Assembly (NCBI GenBank): GCA_003725745.1
Contig: RHDP01000001.1
Coordinates: forward strand, 5,187,501 to 5,251,500
Direction of reading: 5' to 3'
Origin: Streptomyces sp. I6
GTDB lineage: Bacteria; Actinomycetota; Actinomycetes; Streptomycetales; Streptomycetaceae
Length of the DNA: 64,000 nucleotides
Shown here: in pieces, positions 36,095-46,654 of the stretch
Numbering within the stretch: position 1 is the stretch's first letter
Layout: each line of letters starts with the position of its first letter
Notes under the pieces: generated by a model
Told to the model about the DNA's origin: nothing
Database searches by the model: none
What the model saw: only the letters and a program-made list of their open reading frames with translations
Translations under genes and position numbers: made by a program

Positions 36095-37042
36095 CTACCT
36101 CAGCGTGTCGGCGACCACGGAGGCCGCTCCCGCGATCAGCCGGTCGTCGTAGTCGGCGTCCCGACGCAGGCCGTTCGACATGATCGCCATGACGATGGGT
36201 GCGGAGTCAGGGGGCCACACCACGGCGATGTCGTTGCGGACGCCGTAGCCGCTCCCGGCTCCGGCCCGGTGGCCGACCAGCCAGTCCTTGGGCACCCCGG
36301 CCTTGATGAGTTCGGCACCCGTGGCACTGGCACGCAGCCACGCGGTGAGCTGGGCGCGTTCGCCCTTGCCGAGGGCGTCTTCGAGTGCATACGCGCGCAG
36401 GGCACCGGCCAGGGCCCGCGGGGTACTGGTGTCGGACAGGGAGCCCGGGGACCACTCGTTCAGCTGCGTCTCGCGGCGCTCCATCCGGGTGACGTCGTCG
36501 CCGATCTCCTCGAGCGCGGCGTCGAGCCCCCGGGGGCCGCCCATCTGGTCGAGGAGTAGATTGGCGGCCGTGTTGTCGCCGAGGCGGACGGCGGCGTCGC
36601 ACAGTTCGGCCAGGCTCATCCCGGTCCCGACGTGTTTCGCGGTCACCGGGGAGTGGGCGACCATCTCATCAGCTGAGTACCGGATCACCCGGTCCAGCCC
36701 GCTCAGGGAGTACTCGCGCAGCACGGCACCGGCGGCCAGGGCCTTGAACGTGGACGCGTAGGCGAAGCTCTCCTCGTCGTTGTGGACCACTTCCCGCCCG
36801 GTTCCTGTGTCGACGGCGTAGACACCGAGTCTCGCTTCGAACCTGTCCTCGAGTTCCGTGAATTCGCGGACGGCCGACGACACCGCAGCCGGACCTGGTC
36901 CCGGCGTCGTGGCGGCGGGTGACGCCGGTCCGGGGGGAGCCGGTGTGGCGGGTGACCCGTCGCGGCCGCAGGCGGCCAGCGGGACGAGAGCGACCAGGGT
37001 GAGAACGGCGGCGACGACGCGCCGGGCGCGGACATGCTGCAC
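36095..37042 (-). CDS. Class A beta-lactamase-like lipoprotein with altered active-site motifs
   Basis: 315 residues from the GTG at 37042, which has GGAGG eight bases upstream. A lipoprotein signal ends LVPLAAC (Cys25). The class A fold is recognisable. The SxxK motif is Ser97-T-F-Lys100, and the ETQLN segment supplies the general base Glu191 (Glu166 in standard numbering). The SDN motif reads Gly155-Asp-Asn, and KTG reads Arg259-Ala-Gly261 (HRAGAG before [13 protein letters not shown]). The loss of Ser130 and of Thr235 is unusual. It may be a beta-lactamase with altered substrate or inhibitor response, or a penicillin-binding serine hydrolase without strong hydrolysis. Confidence 0.85.
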   Translation of the reverse strand: MQHVRARRVVAAVLTLVALVPLAACGRDGSPATPAPPGPASPAATTPGPGPAAVSSAVREFTELEDRFEARLGVYAVDTGTGREVVHNDEESFAYASTFKALAAGAVLREYSLSGLDRVIRYSADEMVAHSPVTAKHVGTGMSLAELCDAAVRLGDNTAANLLLDQMGGPRGLDAALEEIGDDVTRMERRETQLNEWSPGSLSDTSTPRALAGALRAYALEDALGKGERAQLTAWLRASATGAELIKAGVPKDWLVGHRAGAGSGYGVRNDIAVVWPPDSAPIVMAIMSNGLRRDADYDDRLIAGAASVVADTLR

Positions 37043-37668
37043 GATGCGAACCTCCGGGCGGCCCCGTACGCAGCGCGCACAGAGGTTGTGACCGACCGCC
37101 CCATCCCGAAGGGCGATCACGGTCGGTCATCATTCCGCTCGGATTCCGAAGCGTTCAAATCAGCTTATAGGGATGTACATGTTGATCTCGCCCAGCCAAG
37201 AACGGTTTCACGACACCGGCTGCGGCGGGTGATGCTCGGCGCTGTCGCGTGCCTGTGCCTGTGCCCGGGCACAGGCACAGGCACAGGCACGCGCAAACGG
37301 GGGCGCGGGGCGCGACGACAGCCGTCGGAGATGTGCACGCGCGACGGGCCGCAAGGGGTTCCGGCCCGGTTCCCTATGAAGGGCTGAAGATCTGACGAAG
37401 CGTGCTCTGTCCGCGGCTGAAGGGCGCCGCGGTGTCGGCCCTGGCCGGCCCCGCCTCCCACCGGGTCTGGACGGCCGCGGGGGAGCGGGCGCACGGGGTG
37501 CGTCAGGCCGGTTCGGGCGCCTTCCTCGCCGGGACCCTCGAGGCGGTGCTCCCGTCCGACGTCGCTGCGCCCGCCCTCTCCGGGGCTACCCGTGGTGCTG
37601 TCCCGGACCGCGACGAGGGGCGGCCGCGAGAACCCGCCGTGAGCCACCGCCCCTCGTCAACCGCGGAC
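37043..37668. other. Intergenic region bla-gluD
   Basis: 626 bases without a supported gene. It holds the bla promoter side (AT-richer stretch near 37130-37200) and the palindrome described separately. Downstream of gluD the sequence is GC-rich, with no clear T-tailed terminator. Confidence 0.5.
37249..37284. repeat. 36-bp perfect palindrome made of GGCACA-type units
   Basis: Positions 37249-37266 and 37267-37284 are exact reverse complements with no spacer. The right side carries three ACAGGC units and the left two complementary units. It uses the same hexamer as the repeat at 27712. It could act as a transcription block between gluD and bla. Confidence 0.8.
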
Positions 37669-38589
37669 CTATGAATCGTCGGCTGTTCTGGGAGCATCGG
37701 TCTTGACGGGGCCGGCTCCGATCGCCTCCAGGTCGCCGTCGGGCCCGGCATGGACCACCGCGCCGGTGCTCCTCTTGCCGCGTCGCAGCTTGCGCTCCAG
37801 CCACCCCGCCGCGGAGGTGAGGGCGAAGTTCAGCGCAACGAAGATGACGGCGACGACGGTGAAGCTGGCGATGGTGTTGGCGCCGTAGTTGGCGCTCATC
37901 GGCCGGACGGAGGACAACAGTTCGTTGAAGGAGAGCATCGCGCCGCCGAGGGCCGTGTCCTTCACGATGACGACCATCTGGCTGACGATGGCCGGCAGCA
38001 TGGCCGTCACCGACTGCGGCAGCAGCACGTGCCGCATCGTCTGGCCCTTGCGCATGCCGATCGCCTTGGCGGCGTCCGTCTGGCCTCGCGGCAGGGACTG
38101 GATACCGGCCCGGACGATCTCCGCCAGGACCGAGGCGTTGTAGAGCACCAGGCCGGTGACTACCGCGTACAGCGGTCGCACATCGCTGCTGATGTCGGTG
38201 AAGTCGGCGTAGGCCGCGTTGGCGAACAGCATCAGGATCAGCACCGGGATGGCGCGGAAGAACTCCACGACCGCGCCGGCGACGGCGCGGACCGACCGGT
38301 GGTCCGACAGCCGCGCGATACCGAAGACCGCACCGAGCGGCAGTGCGATGACCAGCGCGAGGGTCGCGGCGATCAGGGTGTTCTGCAGTCCGGGCCAGAT
38401 GTACGCCGTGTACGGCTGGGAACTCGTGAAGAACGGCTCCCACTTGGCCCAGTCGAGCTGTCCCTTGGAGTTCAGGCCGTCGTACACCCACCACACGACC
38501 AGCGCGAGCACGGACGTGAACAGGACCGTGTAGGCGATGTTGCGCCACTTGGCGCGGGTGCCCGGCGCATCGTAGAGAACGGAACTCAT
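37669..38589 (-). CDS. gluD: Glutamate ABC transporter permease GluD
   Basis: 306 residues from the ATG that overlaps the gluC stop by four bases (ATGA). About five membrane helices are present. The permease coupling loop contains DAAKAIGMRKGQTMRHVLLPQS, the EAA-type motif of HisMQ-like permeases. It pairs with GluC as the membrane channel of the glutamate importer. The tail is charged and cytosolic. Confidence 0.93.
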   Translation of the reverse strand: MSSVLYDAPGTRAKWRNIAYTVLFTSVLALVVWWVYDGLNSKGQLDWAKWEPFFTSSQPYTAYIWPGLQNTLIAATLALVIALPLGAVFGIARLSDHRSVRAVAGAVVEFFRAIPVLILMLFANAAYADFTDISSDVRPLYAVVTGLVLYNASVLAEIVRAGIQSLPRGQTDAAKAIGMRKGQTMRHVLLPQSVTAMLPAIVSQMVVIVKDTALGGAMLSFNELLSSVRPMSANYGANTIASFTVVAVIFVALNFALTSAAGWLERKLRRGKRSTGAVVHAGPDGDLEAIGAGPVKTDAPRTADDS

Positions 38590-39251
38590 CGCTTGACCGC
38601 CACCTTCCTGCTCACCCAGCCGAGTACCAGTCCGGTCGGCAGCGTCAGGCAGATGAAGCCGAACGCGAAGACCGCGACGATGGGGATCAGGGCGGCGTAC
38701 GTCTCGATCCACTCCTTCATCAGGAGGGAGGCCTCCGCGACACCGATCACCGCTGCGACCGTGGTGTTCTTGGTCAGCGCGATCAGCACGTTGGCCAGCG
38801 GGTTGACGACCGACCGGAAGGCCTGCGGAAGGACGATGAGCGTCAATACCTGGGTGAAGCTCAGGCCCAGGGCGCGCGCCGCCTCCGCCTGTCCGACGGG
38901 CACGGTGTTGATGCCGGACCGCAGCGCCTCGCACACGAAGGCCGCGGTGTAGGCGATCAGGCCGAGCACCGCCAGGCGGAAGTTGATCCCCTCGAAGTCG
39001 CCACCGCCCAGCGCGACGCCTAGCGTCGAGTAGAGGCCCAGCGAGGCGAAGAGGATGACGACGGTGAGCGGGATGTTACGCACGACGTTCACGTACGCGG
39101 TGCCGACGGTCCGCATCAGCGGCACCGGGCTGACCCGCATGCCGGCCAGCAGCGTTCCCCATATAAGGGAGCCTATGGCCGAGTAGACGGTGAGTTTCAC
39201 CGTCACCCAGAAGGCGCCCAGCAGGGCGTCCATTTCAAGAAAGTCGAACAC
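38586..39251 (-). CDS. gluC: Glutamate ABC transporter permease GluC
   Basis: 221 residues, GTG start with GGGAG upstream. Five or so helices are visible, and the EAA loop reads EAARALGLSFTQVLTLIVLPQA. It belongs to the HisM/HisQ polar amino acid permease family. It lies between gluB and gluD in the standard order gluA-B-C-D. Confidence 0.94.
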   Translation of the reverse strand: MFDFLEMDALLGAFWVTVKLTVYSAIGSLIWGTLLAGMRVSPVPLMRTVGTAYVNVVRNIPLTVVILFASLGLYSTLGVALGGGDFEGINFRLAVLGLIAYTAAFVCEALRSGINTVPVGQAEAARALGLSFTQVLTLIVLPQAFRSVVNPLANVLIALTKNTTVAAVIGVAEASLLMKEWIETYAALIPIVAVFAFGFICLTLPTGLVLGWVSRKVAVKR

Positions 39252-39338
39252 GATCTCCCGCGCTTCCGCGTCTGCGTGTGGGAAGGACTCGGCGCGCCGC
39301 CGCCGGCAGCGGTGGCGGCGCGCCCGGCCGGCCAGGGG

Positions 39339-40189
39339 TTACTTGACGATGTCGCCGATCTTCGGCGCGGGCTCGTTCTGGTACCCGGCCGGGCCGAAGT
39401 GGGTCTCCACGGCCTTGTCCCAGGACTTGTCCTGGACCATCTTCTCCAGGGCCTTGTTGATCTTCTCCTTGAGCTCGGTGTCGCCCTTCTTGAGGCCGAT
39501 GCCGTAGTTCTCGTTGCTCATCTTGAAGCCGGCGAGCTTGAACTTGCCCTTGAAGGCGTCCTGTGCGGCGTAACCGGCGAGGATCGAGTCGTCCGTGGTG
39601 AGCGCGTCGATGACCTTGTTCTCCAGGCCGGTGAGGCACTCGGAGTAGCCGCCGTACTCCTGGAGCTGCGCCTTCGGGCGAGCTTGTCCTTGACGTTCTG
39701 CGCCGAGGTCGAGCCGACCACCGAGCAGAGCTTCTTGTTGTTCAGGTCCGCAGGGGACTTGATGGAGTCGTCGTCGGCGCGGACCAGGATGTCCTGGTGG
39801 GCCAGCAGGTACGGGCCGGCGAAGTCCACCTTGGCCAGGCGCTTGTCGTTGATCGAGTAGGAGGCGACGATGAACTTGACGTCGCCGCGCTCGATCGCGG
39901 TCTCGCGGTCGGCGCTCTTGGTCTCCTTGAAGACGATGTCGCCCTCGTCGTAGCCGAGCTCCTTGGCCACATACGTGGCCACGTCGACGTCGAAGCCCAC
40001 GAACTTGCCGTCCGGGGTCTTCAGGCCGATGCCCGGCTGGTCGACCTTGATACCGATCGTGATCTTCTCGCCGCCGCCCGCGGAACCGCCGCCCGCGGCG
40101 TCGTCCTTCGTGCCGGAGCCACAGGCGGTGACGGTGAGAGCGAGTGCGACGGCGGCCGCTGCGGCGGCGGAGGCCTTACGGAGCTTCAT
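39339..40189 (-). CDS. gluB: Glutamate-binding lipoprotein GluB, frameshifted in this sequence
   Basis: About 283 residues if restored. The lipoprotein signal ends VTACGSG. The periplasmic-binding type II fold follows, with VDQPGIGLKTPDGKFVGFD and VKFIVASYSINDKRLAKV. After VKDKLA the frame breaks at the run 39676-39678. One extra C on the coding strand gives KLAPKAQLQEYGGYSECL and continues to GYQNEPAPKIGDIVK and the TAA stop. Both parts are well conserved, so a sequence error is likely. If real, about 115 residues are lost and uptake would fail. The protein delivers glutamate to GluC/GluD. Confidence 0.9.
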
Positions 40190-40269
40190 GTGAACTTCCC
40201 TTGATTGGACGTGATGTGTGCGATCAGCAGAACCTGCCCGGGGCCAACAGTGCCCAGGAAAGGACCGGT

Positions 40270-41055
<786 letters not shown>

Positions 41056-41309
41056 CGGCTTCTTGCTCCGTCCTCCTCGGTTGGGAGGACCTTAATGAGG
41101 CGCTGCGACCATCGTCATTACATCTGAGCGGAAATTGAGCATAACGATCCGGCCGCAACCGGACACTCTGCGTCAACGGGGCGGCGCTCGCAGTACCGGG
41201 TGGGTAACGAAAAACCCCAGGTCGCCGGTGTGCCTCTTGACGCATGGTGGGCCTATCGGTCTTTATGCCCTGGTAACAACGCGCGAGTCACCACCGGGAG
41301 GGGGGCCAC
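41056..41309. promoter_or_regulatory. Divergent control region gluA / gluR
   Basis: 254 bases lie between the divergent starts. The stretch 41100-41150 is AT-richer than its surroundings (TGAGCGGAAATTGAGCATAA), fitting promoters for one or both genes. By analogy with S. coelicolor, GluR should bind here, but I cannot point to a repeat that would be its operator. Confidence 0.5.
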
Positions 41310-42011
41310 ATGAGACTGCTGCTCGTCGAGGACGACGACCACGTCGCCGCGGCCCTGTCCGCGGTGCTCGCACGGCACGGCTTCCAGGTCACCCACGCCC
41401 GCAACGGCGAGGAGGCACTCCAGGCCGTGCTCCCGGCGGCCGCCGAGGGCAGGGCGCCCTTCGGGGTCGTGCTGCTCGATCTGGGGCTGCCGGACCAGGA
41501 CGGCTACCAGGTGTGCGGGAAGATCCGGAAGCTCACCAGCACCCCGGTGATCATGGTCACCGCGCGCGCAGACGTGCGCTCCCGCATCCACGGGCTCAAC
41601 CTCGGCGCCGACGACTACGTCGTGAAGCCCTACGACACGGGTGAGCTGCTCGCCCGTATCCACGCCGTCAGCCGCCGCACCGCCTCCGGCGAGGAGGCCG
41701 CGCCGGCCTCCGGCAGCGCGCTCAGGCTCGGTGCGGTCACCATCGAACTGCCCACCCGCCGCGTCAGCGTCGACGGGGCGGACGTGCAGCTGACCCGCAA
41801 GGAGTTCGACCTGCTGGCGCTGCTCGCGCAGCGGCCCGGCGTCGTCTTCCGTCGCGAGCAGATCATCAGCGAGGTGTGGCGCACCAGCTGGGAGGGCACC
41901 GGCCGGACGCTCGAGGTGCACGTGGCGTCGCTGCGCTCCAAGCTCCGCATGCCCGCCCTGATAGAGACCGTGCGCGGCGTGGGCTACCGCCTGGTCTCCC
42001 CCGTCGCGTAG
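41310..42011 (+). CDS. gluR: GluR, OmpR-family response regulator for glutamate uptake
   Basis: 233 residues. The receiver has acceptor Asp57 in VLLDLGLPDQDG and Lys in YVVKPYD. An OmpR/PhoB winged helix follows (about 140-230), with LTRKEFDLLALLAQRPG and VRGVGYRL. The next gene is its kinase. I identify it as GluR from position beside gluABCD; in S. coelicolor GluR-GluK sense glutamate and control gluABCD. Confidence 0.9.
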   Translation: MRLLLVEDDDHVAAALSAVLARHGFQVTHARNGEEALQAVLPAAAEGRAPFGVVLLDLGLPDQDGYQVCGKIRKLTSTPVIMVTARADVRSRIHGLNLGADDYVVKPYDTGELLARIHAVSRRTASGEEAAPASGSALRLGAVTIELPTRRVSVDGADVQLTRKEFDLLALLAQRPGVVFRREQIISEVWRTSWEGTGRTLEVHVASLRSKLRMPALIETVRGVGYRLVSPVA

Positions 42012-42027
42012 AGGGCCCGCGTTCCCC

Positions 42028-43437
42028 TTGCGTACCCGCCTCCTCCCGCTGCTCATCGTCCTCATGGCGGGCGTCCTGCTGGCCCTGGGATTCCCGCTCG
42101 CGGTGAGCCTGGCGGCGGCCGAGCAGCAGCGGGTGGTGGTCGACCGGCTGGACGACACGGCACGGTTCGCCGCCCAGGCCCAGTTCGTCACCGAGGGCGT
42201 CACGGGGCACGCCGAGCGCCGGACCACCCTCGAGGAGGAACTGACCCGCTACAACGACGTGTACGGGATCCACGCCGGCGTCTTCCACCGCAGCGGTGCC
42301 GCCATGGCCCGGGCCCCCTGGCACTGGGAGGTCCCGGAGACGGGGGTGGGCCGCCAGGCGTTCGCCGAGGCCCTCCTCGGCCGCCGCAGCCACGACCCGC
42401 CGCAGGTCTGGCCCTGGCAGTGGGACGGGCGGATCGTGGTCGCCTCGCCGGTCGTGCGCGACGGCGATGTCGTCGCGGTCGTCGTCACCGACTCGCCCAC
42501 GGGGCAGCTGCGCTCCCGCATCCTGCGCGGCTGGCTGCTCATCGCGGCCGGCGAGTCCGCCGCGATGCTGGTCGCCGTCGGAGCCGCGTTCCGGCTCACC
42601 GGGTGGGTGCTGAGGCCCGTGCGCATCCTCGACGCCGCCACCCACGGGATAGCGACCGGCCGGATGAACTCACGGGTCGCCGCGGCCGGCGGCCCGCCGG
42701 AACTCCGTCGGCTGGCCCGCTCGTTCAACGAGATGGCCGACAACGTCGAGCTGGTGCTGGAGCAGCAGCGCGCCTTCGTGGCCGACGCCTCGCACCAGCT
42801 CCGCAACCCCCTCGCCGCGCTGCTGCTGAGGATCGAGCTCCTCGCCCTCGAACTGCCCGAGGGCAACGAGGAGATCGCCTCGGTGCGCACGGAGGGCAAG
42901 CGGCTCGCCCGGGTCCTGGACGACCTGCTGGACCTGGCACTCGCCGAGCACGCCTCCGCCGACATCCGGCTCACCGACATCCGGCTCACCGACGTCGGCG
43001 AGCTGGCCGCCGAGCGGGTCGCCGCCTGGCGGCCGCTCGCGGAGGAGAAGGGGGTGCGGCTCAGGGGCCACGGGCCGGCCGTCACTGCCTGGGCCGACCC
43101 GATCGCGCTCTCCAGCGCACTGGACGCCGTGATCGACAACGCGCTGAAGTTCACTCCCGAGGGGCAAGAGGTCACGGTCACCGCCTCGGCGGACGGCAGG
43201 ACCTCCACGATCGTGGTGGCCGACGGCGGCCCCGGGCTCACCGATGAGGAGCTCACCCGGGTCGGCGACCGCTTCTGGCGCAGCGGCCGCCACCAGAACG
43301 TGAAGGGCTCCGGTCTCGGACTCTCCATCACCCGCGCTCTGCTCTCCGCGGGCGGCGGTTCGATCGCGTACGCGCGCAACGAGCCCCGCGGACTGCGGGT
43401 GACGGTCACGCTTCCGCGCAATCCGCCGACGGCCTGA
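42028..43437 (+). CDS. gluK: GluK, membrane sensor histidine kinase
   Basis: 469 residues from a TTG start 16 bases after gluR. Membrane spans lie at about residues 4-27 and 168-192, bounding an extracytoplasmic sensor region. A HAMP domain precedes HisKA, with His256 in ADASHQLRNPLAALL. The HATPase core has DNALKFTPEG, ADGGPGL and GSGLGLSI. A short duplication (DIRLTDIRLTD, about residue 311) sits in the dimerisation region. It should phosphorylate GluR in response to external glutamate. Confidence 0.9.
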   Translation: MRTRLLPLLIVLMAGVLLALGFPLAVSLAAAEQQRVVVDRLDDTARFAAQAQFVTEGVTGHAERRTTLEEELTRYNDVYGIHAGVFHRSGAAMARAPWHWEVPETGVGRQAFAEALLGRRSHDPPQVWPWQWDGRIVVASPVVRDGDVVAVVVTDSPTGQLRSRILRGWLLIAAGESAAMLVAVGAAFRLTGWVLRPVRILDAATHGIATGRMNSRVAAAGGPPELRRLARSFNEMADNVELVLEQQRAFVADASHQLRNPLAALLLRIELLALELPEGNEEIASVRTEGKRLARVLDDLLDLALAEHASADIRLTDIRLTDVGELAAERVAAWRPLAEEKGVRLRGHGPAVTAWADPIALSSALDAVIDNALKFTPEGQEVTVTASADGRTSTIVVADGGPGLTDEELTRVGDRFWRSGRHQNVKGSGLGLSITRALLSAGGGSIAYARNEPRGLRVTVTLPRNPPTA

Positions 43438-43676
43438 CGACGAGCCGGGCGGCTCGCGGGGGTGCCTGGTCCCGCCGGGGGAGCCGCCGGGAGGCGTGGG
43501 ACCGCTGGAACACGAGGGACCGTGGGACCGCTGTGACGCACGGTGCCGCTGTGGCACCGGGGGTTGCCGGGGCTGCCGGCGCGGGTGCCCTACGGCGGCG
43601 AGGCAGCGGTCCTTGTGCACGCCACGGCCGTCGGCCGGCCCGGAACCCGCGCCCCGGCTACGGCTCTGCGCCCGGG

Positions 43677-44675
43677 CTACGGCTTCGCGGAGCTGTAGTA
43701 CCGCCGGGCGCCCTCGTGGAGCGGCAGCGGGTCCGTGTAGATCGCCGTTCGCAGGTCCACGAGCTGCGCCGGGTGCACCTGGCGGCCGATCCGGTCCCTG
43801 CTTCTGATCACGGTCCGGGTGAGCCGCTCGGTCAGCTCGGGGTCCGCCCTGTCGGTCGTGACGAGCAGATTGGCCACGGCGACGGTCTGCACCGAGGACC
43901 TCGCGCCCATCCTGGGATAGGCGTCGGACGGGATCACCGCCGAGTGGTAGTACCGCGTCGCGTCGCCCGTCGCGTGGACGCGGCCGATGAGTTCGTCGCC
44001 CACCGGGACCAGCCGTACGGGGAAGCGCTCCGAGAGGTCCCGGATCGCGCCGGTCGGCAGTCCGCCCGACCAGAAGAAGGCGTCCAGCTCGCCCCGCTCC
44101 AGCCGGCCGGGCACGGTGTCGATGCCGGCGGACACCGCGTCGATGTCCTGGCGGGCGTCCAGGCCCGCGGCCGTGAGAACCCGGTCCGCTATGAGGCGGA
44201 CGCCTGAGCCGGGATGTCCGACGCCCACGCGCTTGCCGCGCAGATCGGCCGGGGTCTCCACGGCAGAGCCCCGGGGCACGATCAGCTGCACGTAGTCGTC
44301 GTACAGCCGCGCGCAGCCGCGCAGCCGGTCGGCGCCCGGTCTGCCGTCGAGCCGGTACTTCGCCACCGCGTCGGCGGTCGCGACGGTGAAGTCGGCCTCG
44401 CCGCTCACCACCCGCTCGAGGTTCTGCTGCGAGCCCTCGCTGGTACGGAGATCTATCGACACCCTCGGCAGATCGTGTGCCAGGGCGTCCTGGAGCAGGT
44501 CCCCGTACCGCTGGTAGACGCCGCTCTTCACCCCCGTGCTGAACGTGAGCCGGCCGCTCGGGCCGTCCTCGCCCGTCGGCAGCAGCCACCACAGCAGCAG
44601 TCCGCACACGACGGCCAGCGCCGCGGAGCCCTGCAGAGCGCGGCGCCGTCCGGTCCGGGACGAAGCGGGGAGCAT
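43677..44675 (-). CDS. TAXI family TRAP-type solute-binding protein
   Basis: 332 residues. An N-terminal signal anchor ([14 protein letters not shown], about residues 18-32) has no lipobox Cys. The TAXI fold shows [35 protein letters not shown] and [17 protein letters not shown] proteins deliver solutes to TRAP membrane subunits, but no such subunit is in this window. A Thermus TAXI protein binds glutamate or glutamine, which is suggestive beside gluRK. It converges on gluK; the 239-base gap between them holds no gene. Confidence 0.85.
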   Translation of the reverse strand: MLPASSRTGRRRALQGSAALAVVCGLLLWWLLPTGEDGPSGRLTFSTGVKSGVYQRYGDLLQDALAHDLPRVSIDLRTSEGSQQNLERVVSGEADFTVATADAVAKYRLDGRPGADRLRGCARLYDDYVQLIVPRGSAVETPADLRGKRVGVGHPGSGVRLIADRVLTAAGLDARQDIDAVSAGIDTVPGRLERGELDAFFWSGGLPTGAIRDLSERFPVRLVPVGDELIGRVHATGDATRYYHSAVIPSDAYPRMGARSSVQTVAVANLLVTTDRADPELTERLTRTVIRSRDRIGRQVHPAQLVDLRTAIYTDPLPLHEGARRYYSSAKP

Positions 44676-44827
44676 GGCCGCGATCCTGCCAGGTCACCCG
44701 CGGTGCTGGCCAGGCCCCGCCTCCCCGGCCCACCGGGGCCCTCCTCCCCGCCGCGGCCGCTCTCCCGCTTCCCGCCCGGGAACGCGGGGGCGACGGGCGG
44801 TCCTCACCCCGTACCCTGGTGTGCGAG

Positions 44828-46318
44828 ATGAGCGCGAAGACTTACGAGGTGCGCACCTACGGGTGCCAGATGAACGTCCACGACTCCGAGCGGCTGTCCG
44901 GCCTGCTGGAGGACGCGGGCTATGTCCGGGCGCCCGAGGGCACGGGTGAGGGCGAGGCGGATGTCGTCGTCTTCAACACCTGCGCGGTCCGGGAGAACGC
45001 CGACAACAGGCTGTACGGCAACCTCGGGCGGCTCGCCCCGATGAAGGCCCGGCGGCCGGGGATGCAGATCGCCGTCGGCGGCTGCCTGGCCCAGAAGGAC
45101 CGTGACACCATCGTCACGAAGGCGCCGTGGGTCGACGTCGTCTTCGGCACGCACAACATCGGCAAGCTGCCCGTGCTGCTGGAGCGCGCCCGCGTCCAGG
45201 AAGAGGCGCAGGTCGAGATCGCCGAGTCGCTGGAGGCCTTCCCCTCCACGCTGCCGACGCGCCGCGAGAGCGCGTACGCGGCCTGGGTGTCCATCTCCGT
45301 CGGGTGCAACAACACCTGCACCTTCTGCATCGTGCCCGCGCTGCGCGGCAAGGAGAAGGACCGCCGCCCCGGTGACATCCTCGCCGAGGTCGAGGCGCTG
45401 GTCTCCGAGGGCGTATCGGAGATCACCCTGCTCGGCCAGAACGTCAACGCGTACGGTTCCGACATCGGCGACCGCGAGGCGTTCTCCAAGCTGCTCCGTG
45501 CCTGCGGAAGGATCGAGGGCCTGGAGCGCGTCCGCTTCACCTCCCCGCACCCGCGCGACTTCACGGACGACGTGATCGCCGCGATGGCCGAGACCCCCAA
45601 CGTGATGCCGCAGCTGCACATGCCGCTGCAGTCCGGCTCGGACACGGTGCTCAAGGCGATGCGCCGCTCGTACCGGCAGGAGCGCTACCTCGGCATCATC
45701 GAGAAGGTCCGCGCCGCGATCCCGCACGCCGCCATCTCCACCGACATCATCGTGGGCTTCCCCGGCGAGACCGAGGAGGACTTCGAGGAGACCCTGCACG
45801 TCGTCCGCGAGGCCCGCTTCGCCCAGGCCTTCACCTTCCAGTACTCCAAGCGTCCCGGGACTCCGGCCGCCGAGATGGACGGGCAGATCCCGAAGGAGGT
45901 CGTCCAGGCGCGCTACGAGCGGCTGGTGGCGCTCCAGGAGGAGATCTCCTGGGAGGAGAACAAGAAGCAGGTCGGCCGGGTCCTGGAGGTCATGGCGGCC
46001 GAGGGCGAGGGGCGCAAGGACGGCGCCACCCACCGGCTGTCGGGCCGCGCGCCGGACAACCGCCTGGTGCACTTCACCAAGCCCGCCGAAGAGGTGCGAC
46101 CGGGCGACGTCGTGACCGTCGCCGTCACGTACGCGGCCCCGCACCACCTGCTGGCCGAGGGCGACGCGATCTCCGTGCGCCGTACCCGGGCCGGCGACGC
46201 CTGGGAGAAGCGGCACGCAGGCCCGCAGCGGCCCGCGGGCGTGATGCTCGGCCTGCCGGCGGTCGGGGTCCCCGCCCCGCTGCCCGCCCCGGCGGGCGGC
46301 TGCTCGGCGGTGGGCTGA
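44828..46318 (+). CDS. miaB: tRNA-2-methylthio-N6-isopentenyladenosine synthase MiaB
   Basis: 496 residues from the ATG at 44828 (an in-frame GTG at 44819 is possible). MTTase domain: [38 protein letters not shown]. The radical SAM motif lies in [13 protein letters not shown], and a TRAM domain lies near the end. It adds a methylthio group to i6A37 of tRNAs reading UNN codons. The modification it needs is made by MiaA, encoded 3.5 kb downstream. The last 40 residues are Pro/Ala/Gly-rich without homology. Confidence 0.95.
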   Translation: MSAKTYEVRTYGCQMNVHDSERLSGLLEDAGYVRAPEGTGEGEADVVVFNTCAVRENADNRLYGNLGRLAPMKARRPGMQIAVGGCLAQKDRDTIVTKAPWVDVVFGTHNIGKLPVLLERARVQEEAQVEIAESLEAFPSTLPTRRESAYAAWVSISVGCNNTCTFCIVPALRGKEKDRRPGDILAEVEALVSEGVSEITLLGQNVNAYGSDIGDREAFSKLLRACGRIEGLERVRFTSPHPRDFTDDVIAAMAETPNVMPQLHMPLQSGSDTVLKAMRRSYRQERYLGIIEKVRAAIPHAAISTDIIVGFPGETEEDFEETLHVVREARFAQAFTFQYSKRPGTPAAEMDGQIPKEVVQARYERLVALQEEISWEENKKQVGRVLEVMAAEGEGRKDGATHRLSGRAPDNRLVHFTKPAEEVRPGDVVTVAVTYAAPHHLLAEGDAISVRRTRAGDAWEKRHAGPQRPAGVMLGLPAVGVPAPLPAPAGGCSAVG

Positions 46319-46654
46319 CCCGCCGCGCGGGGCTGCCGCCACGCGGTGCCGGCAGAGCGGGCCCGGTACGGCCTCCGGCCCCGGTGGGCGGGTCCGCCGG
46401 GGCGGCCGGGACCCGCACGACGGCCCCTGAGGCAGGCTGCCGCCGCGCGGTGCAGGGGCCTCTGCACCCGGTGCGGCCGGGACCCGCACGGTTTCCCGCC
46501 GGTCTCCTTCGGCGCGGCCGGGACCCGCGCGGTTTCCTGCCCGGGTGTACGGGCCCATCGCCGGTGCGATGATCCGTACGGCCTCCGGCGCCCCGGTGCG
46601 CGGGTCCGCCGGGGCGGCCGGGACCCGCACGGGACGGCCCCTTAGGCTGCGATC
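46319..46654 (+). repeat. Intergenic repeats of GCGGCCGGGACCCGC
   Basis: The 336-base gap after miaB holds four copies of GCGGCCGGGACCCGC, starting near 46402, 46473, 46514 and 46614. Two longer copies, about 53-55 bases, lie at 46367-46419 and 46577-46631. No gene is seen. Spacing is irregular, so it is not a CRISPR array. Confidence 0.8.

Noticed and set aside
46367-46631. Repeats between miaB and the LigB-like gene as a CRISPR array
   Set aside because: Spacing is irregular, spacers are not of equal size and no cas genes are present.
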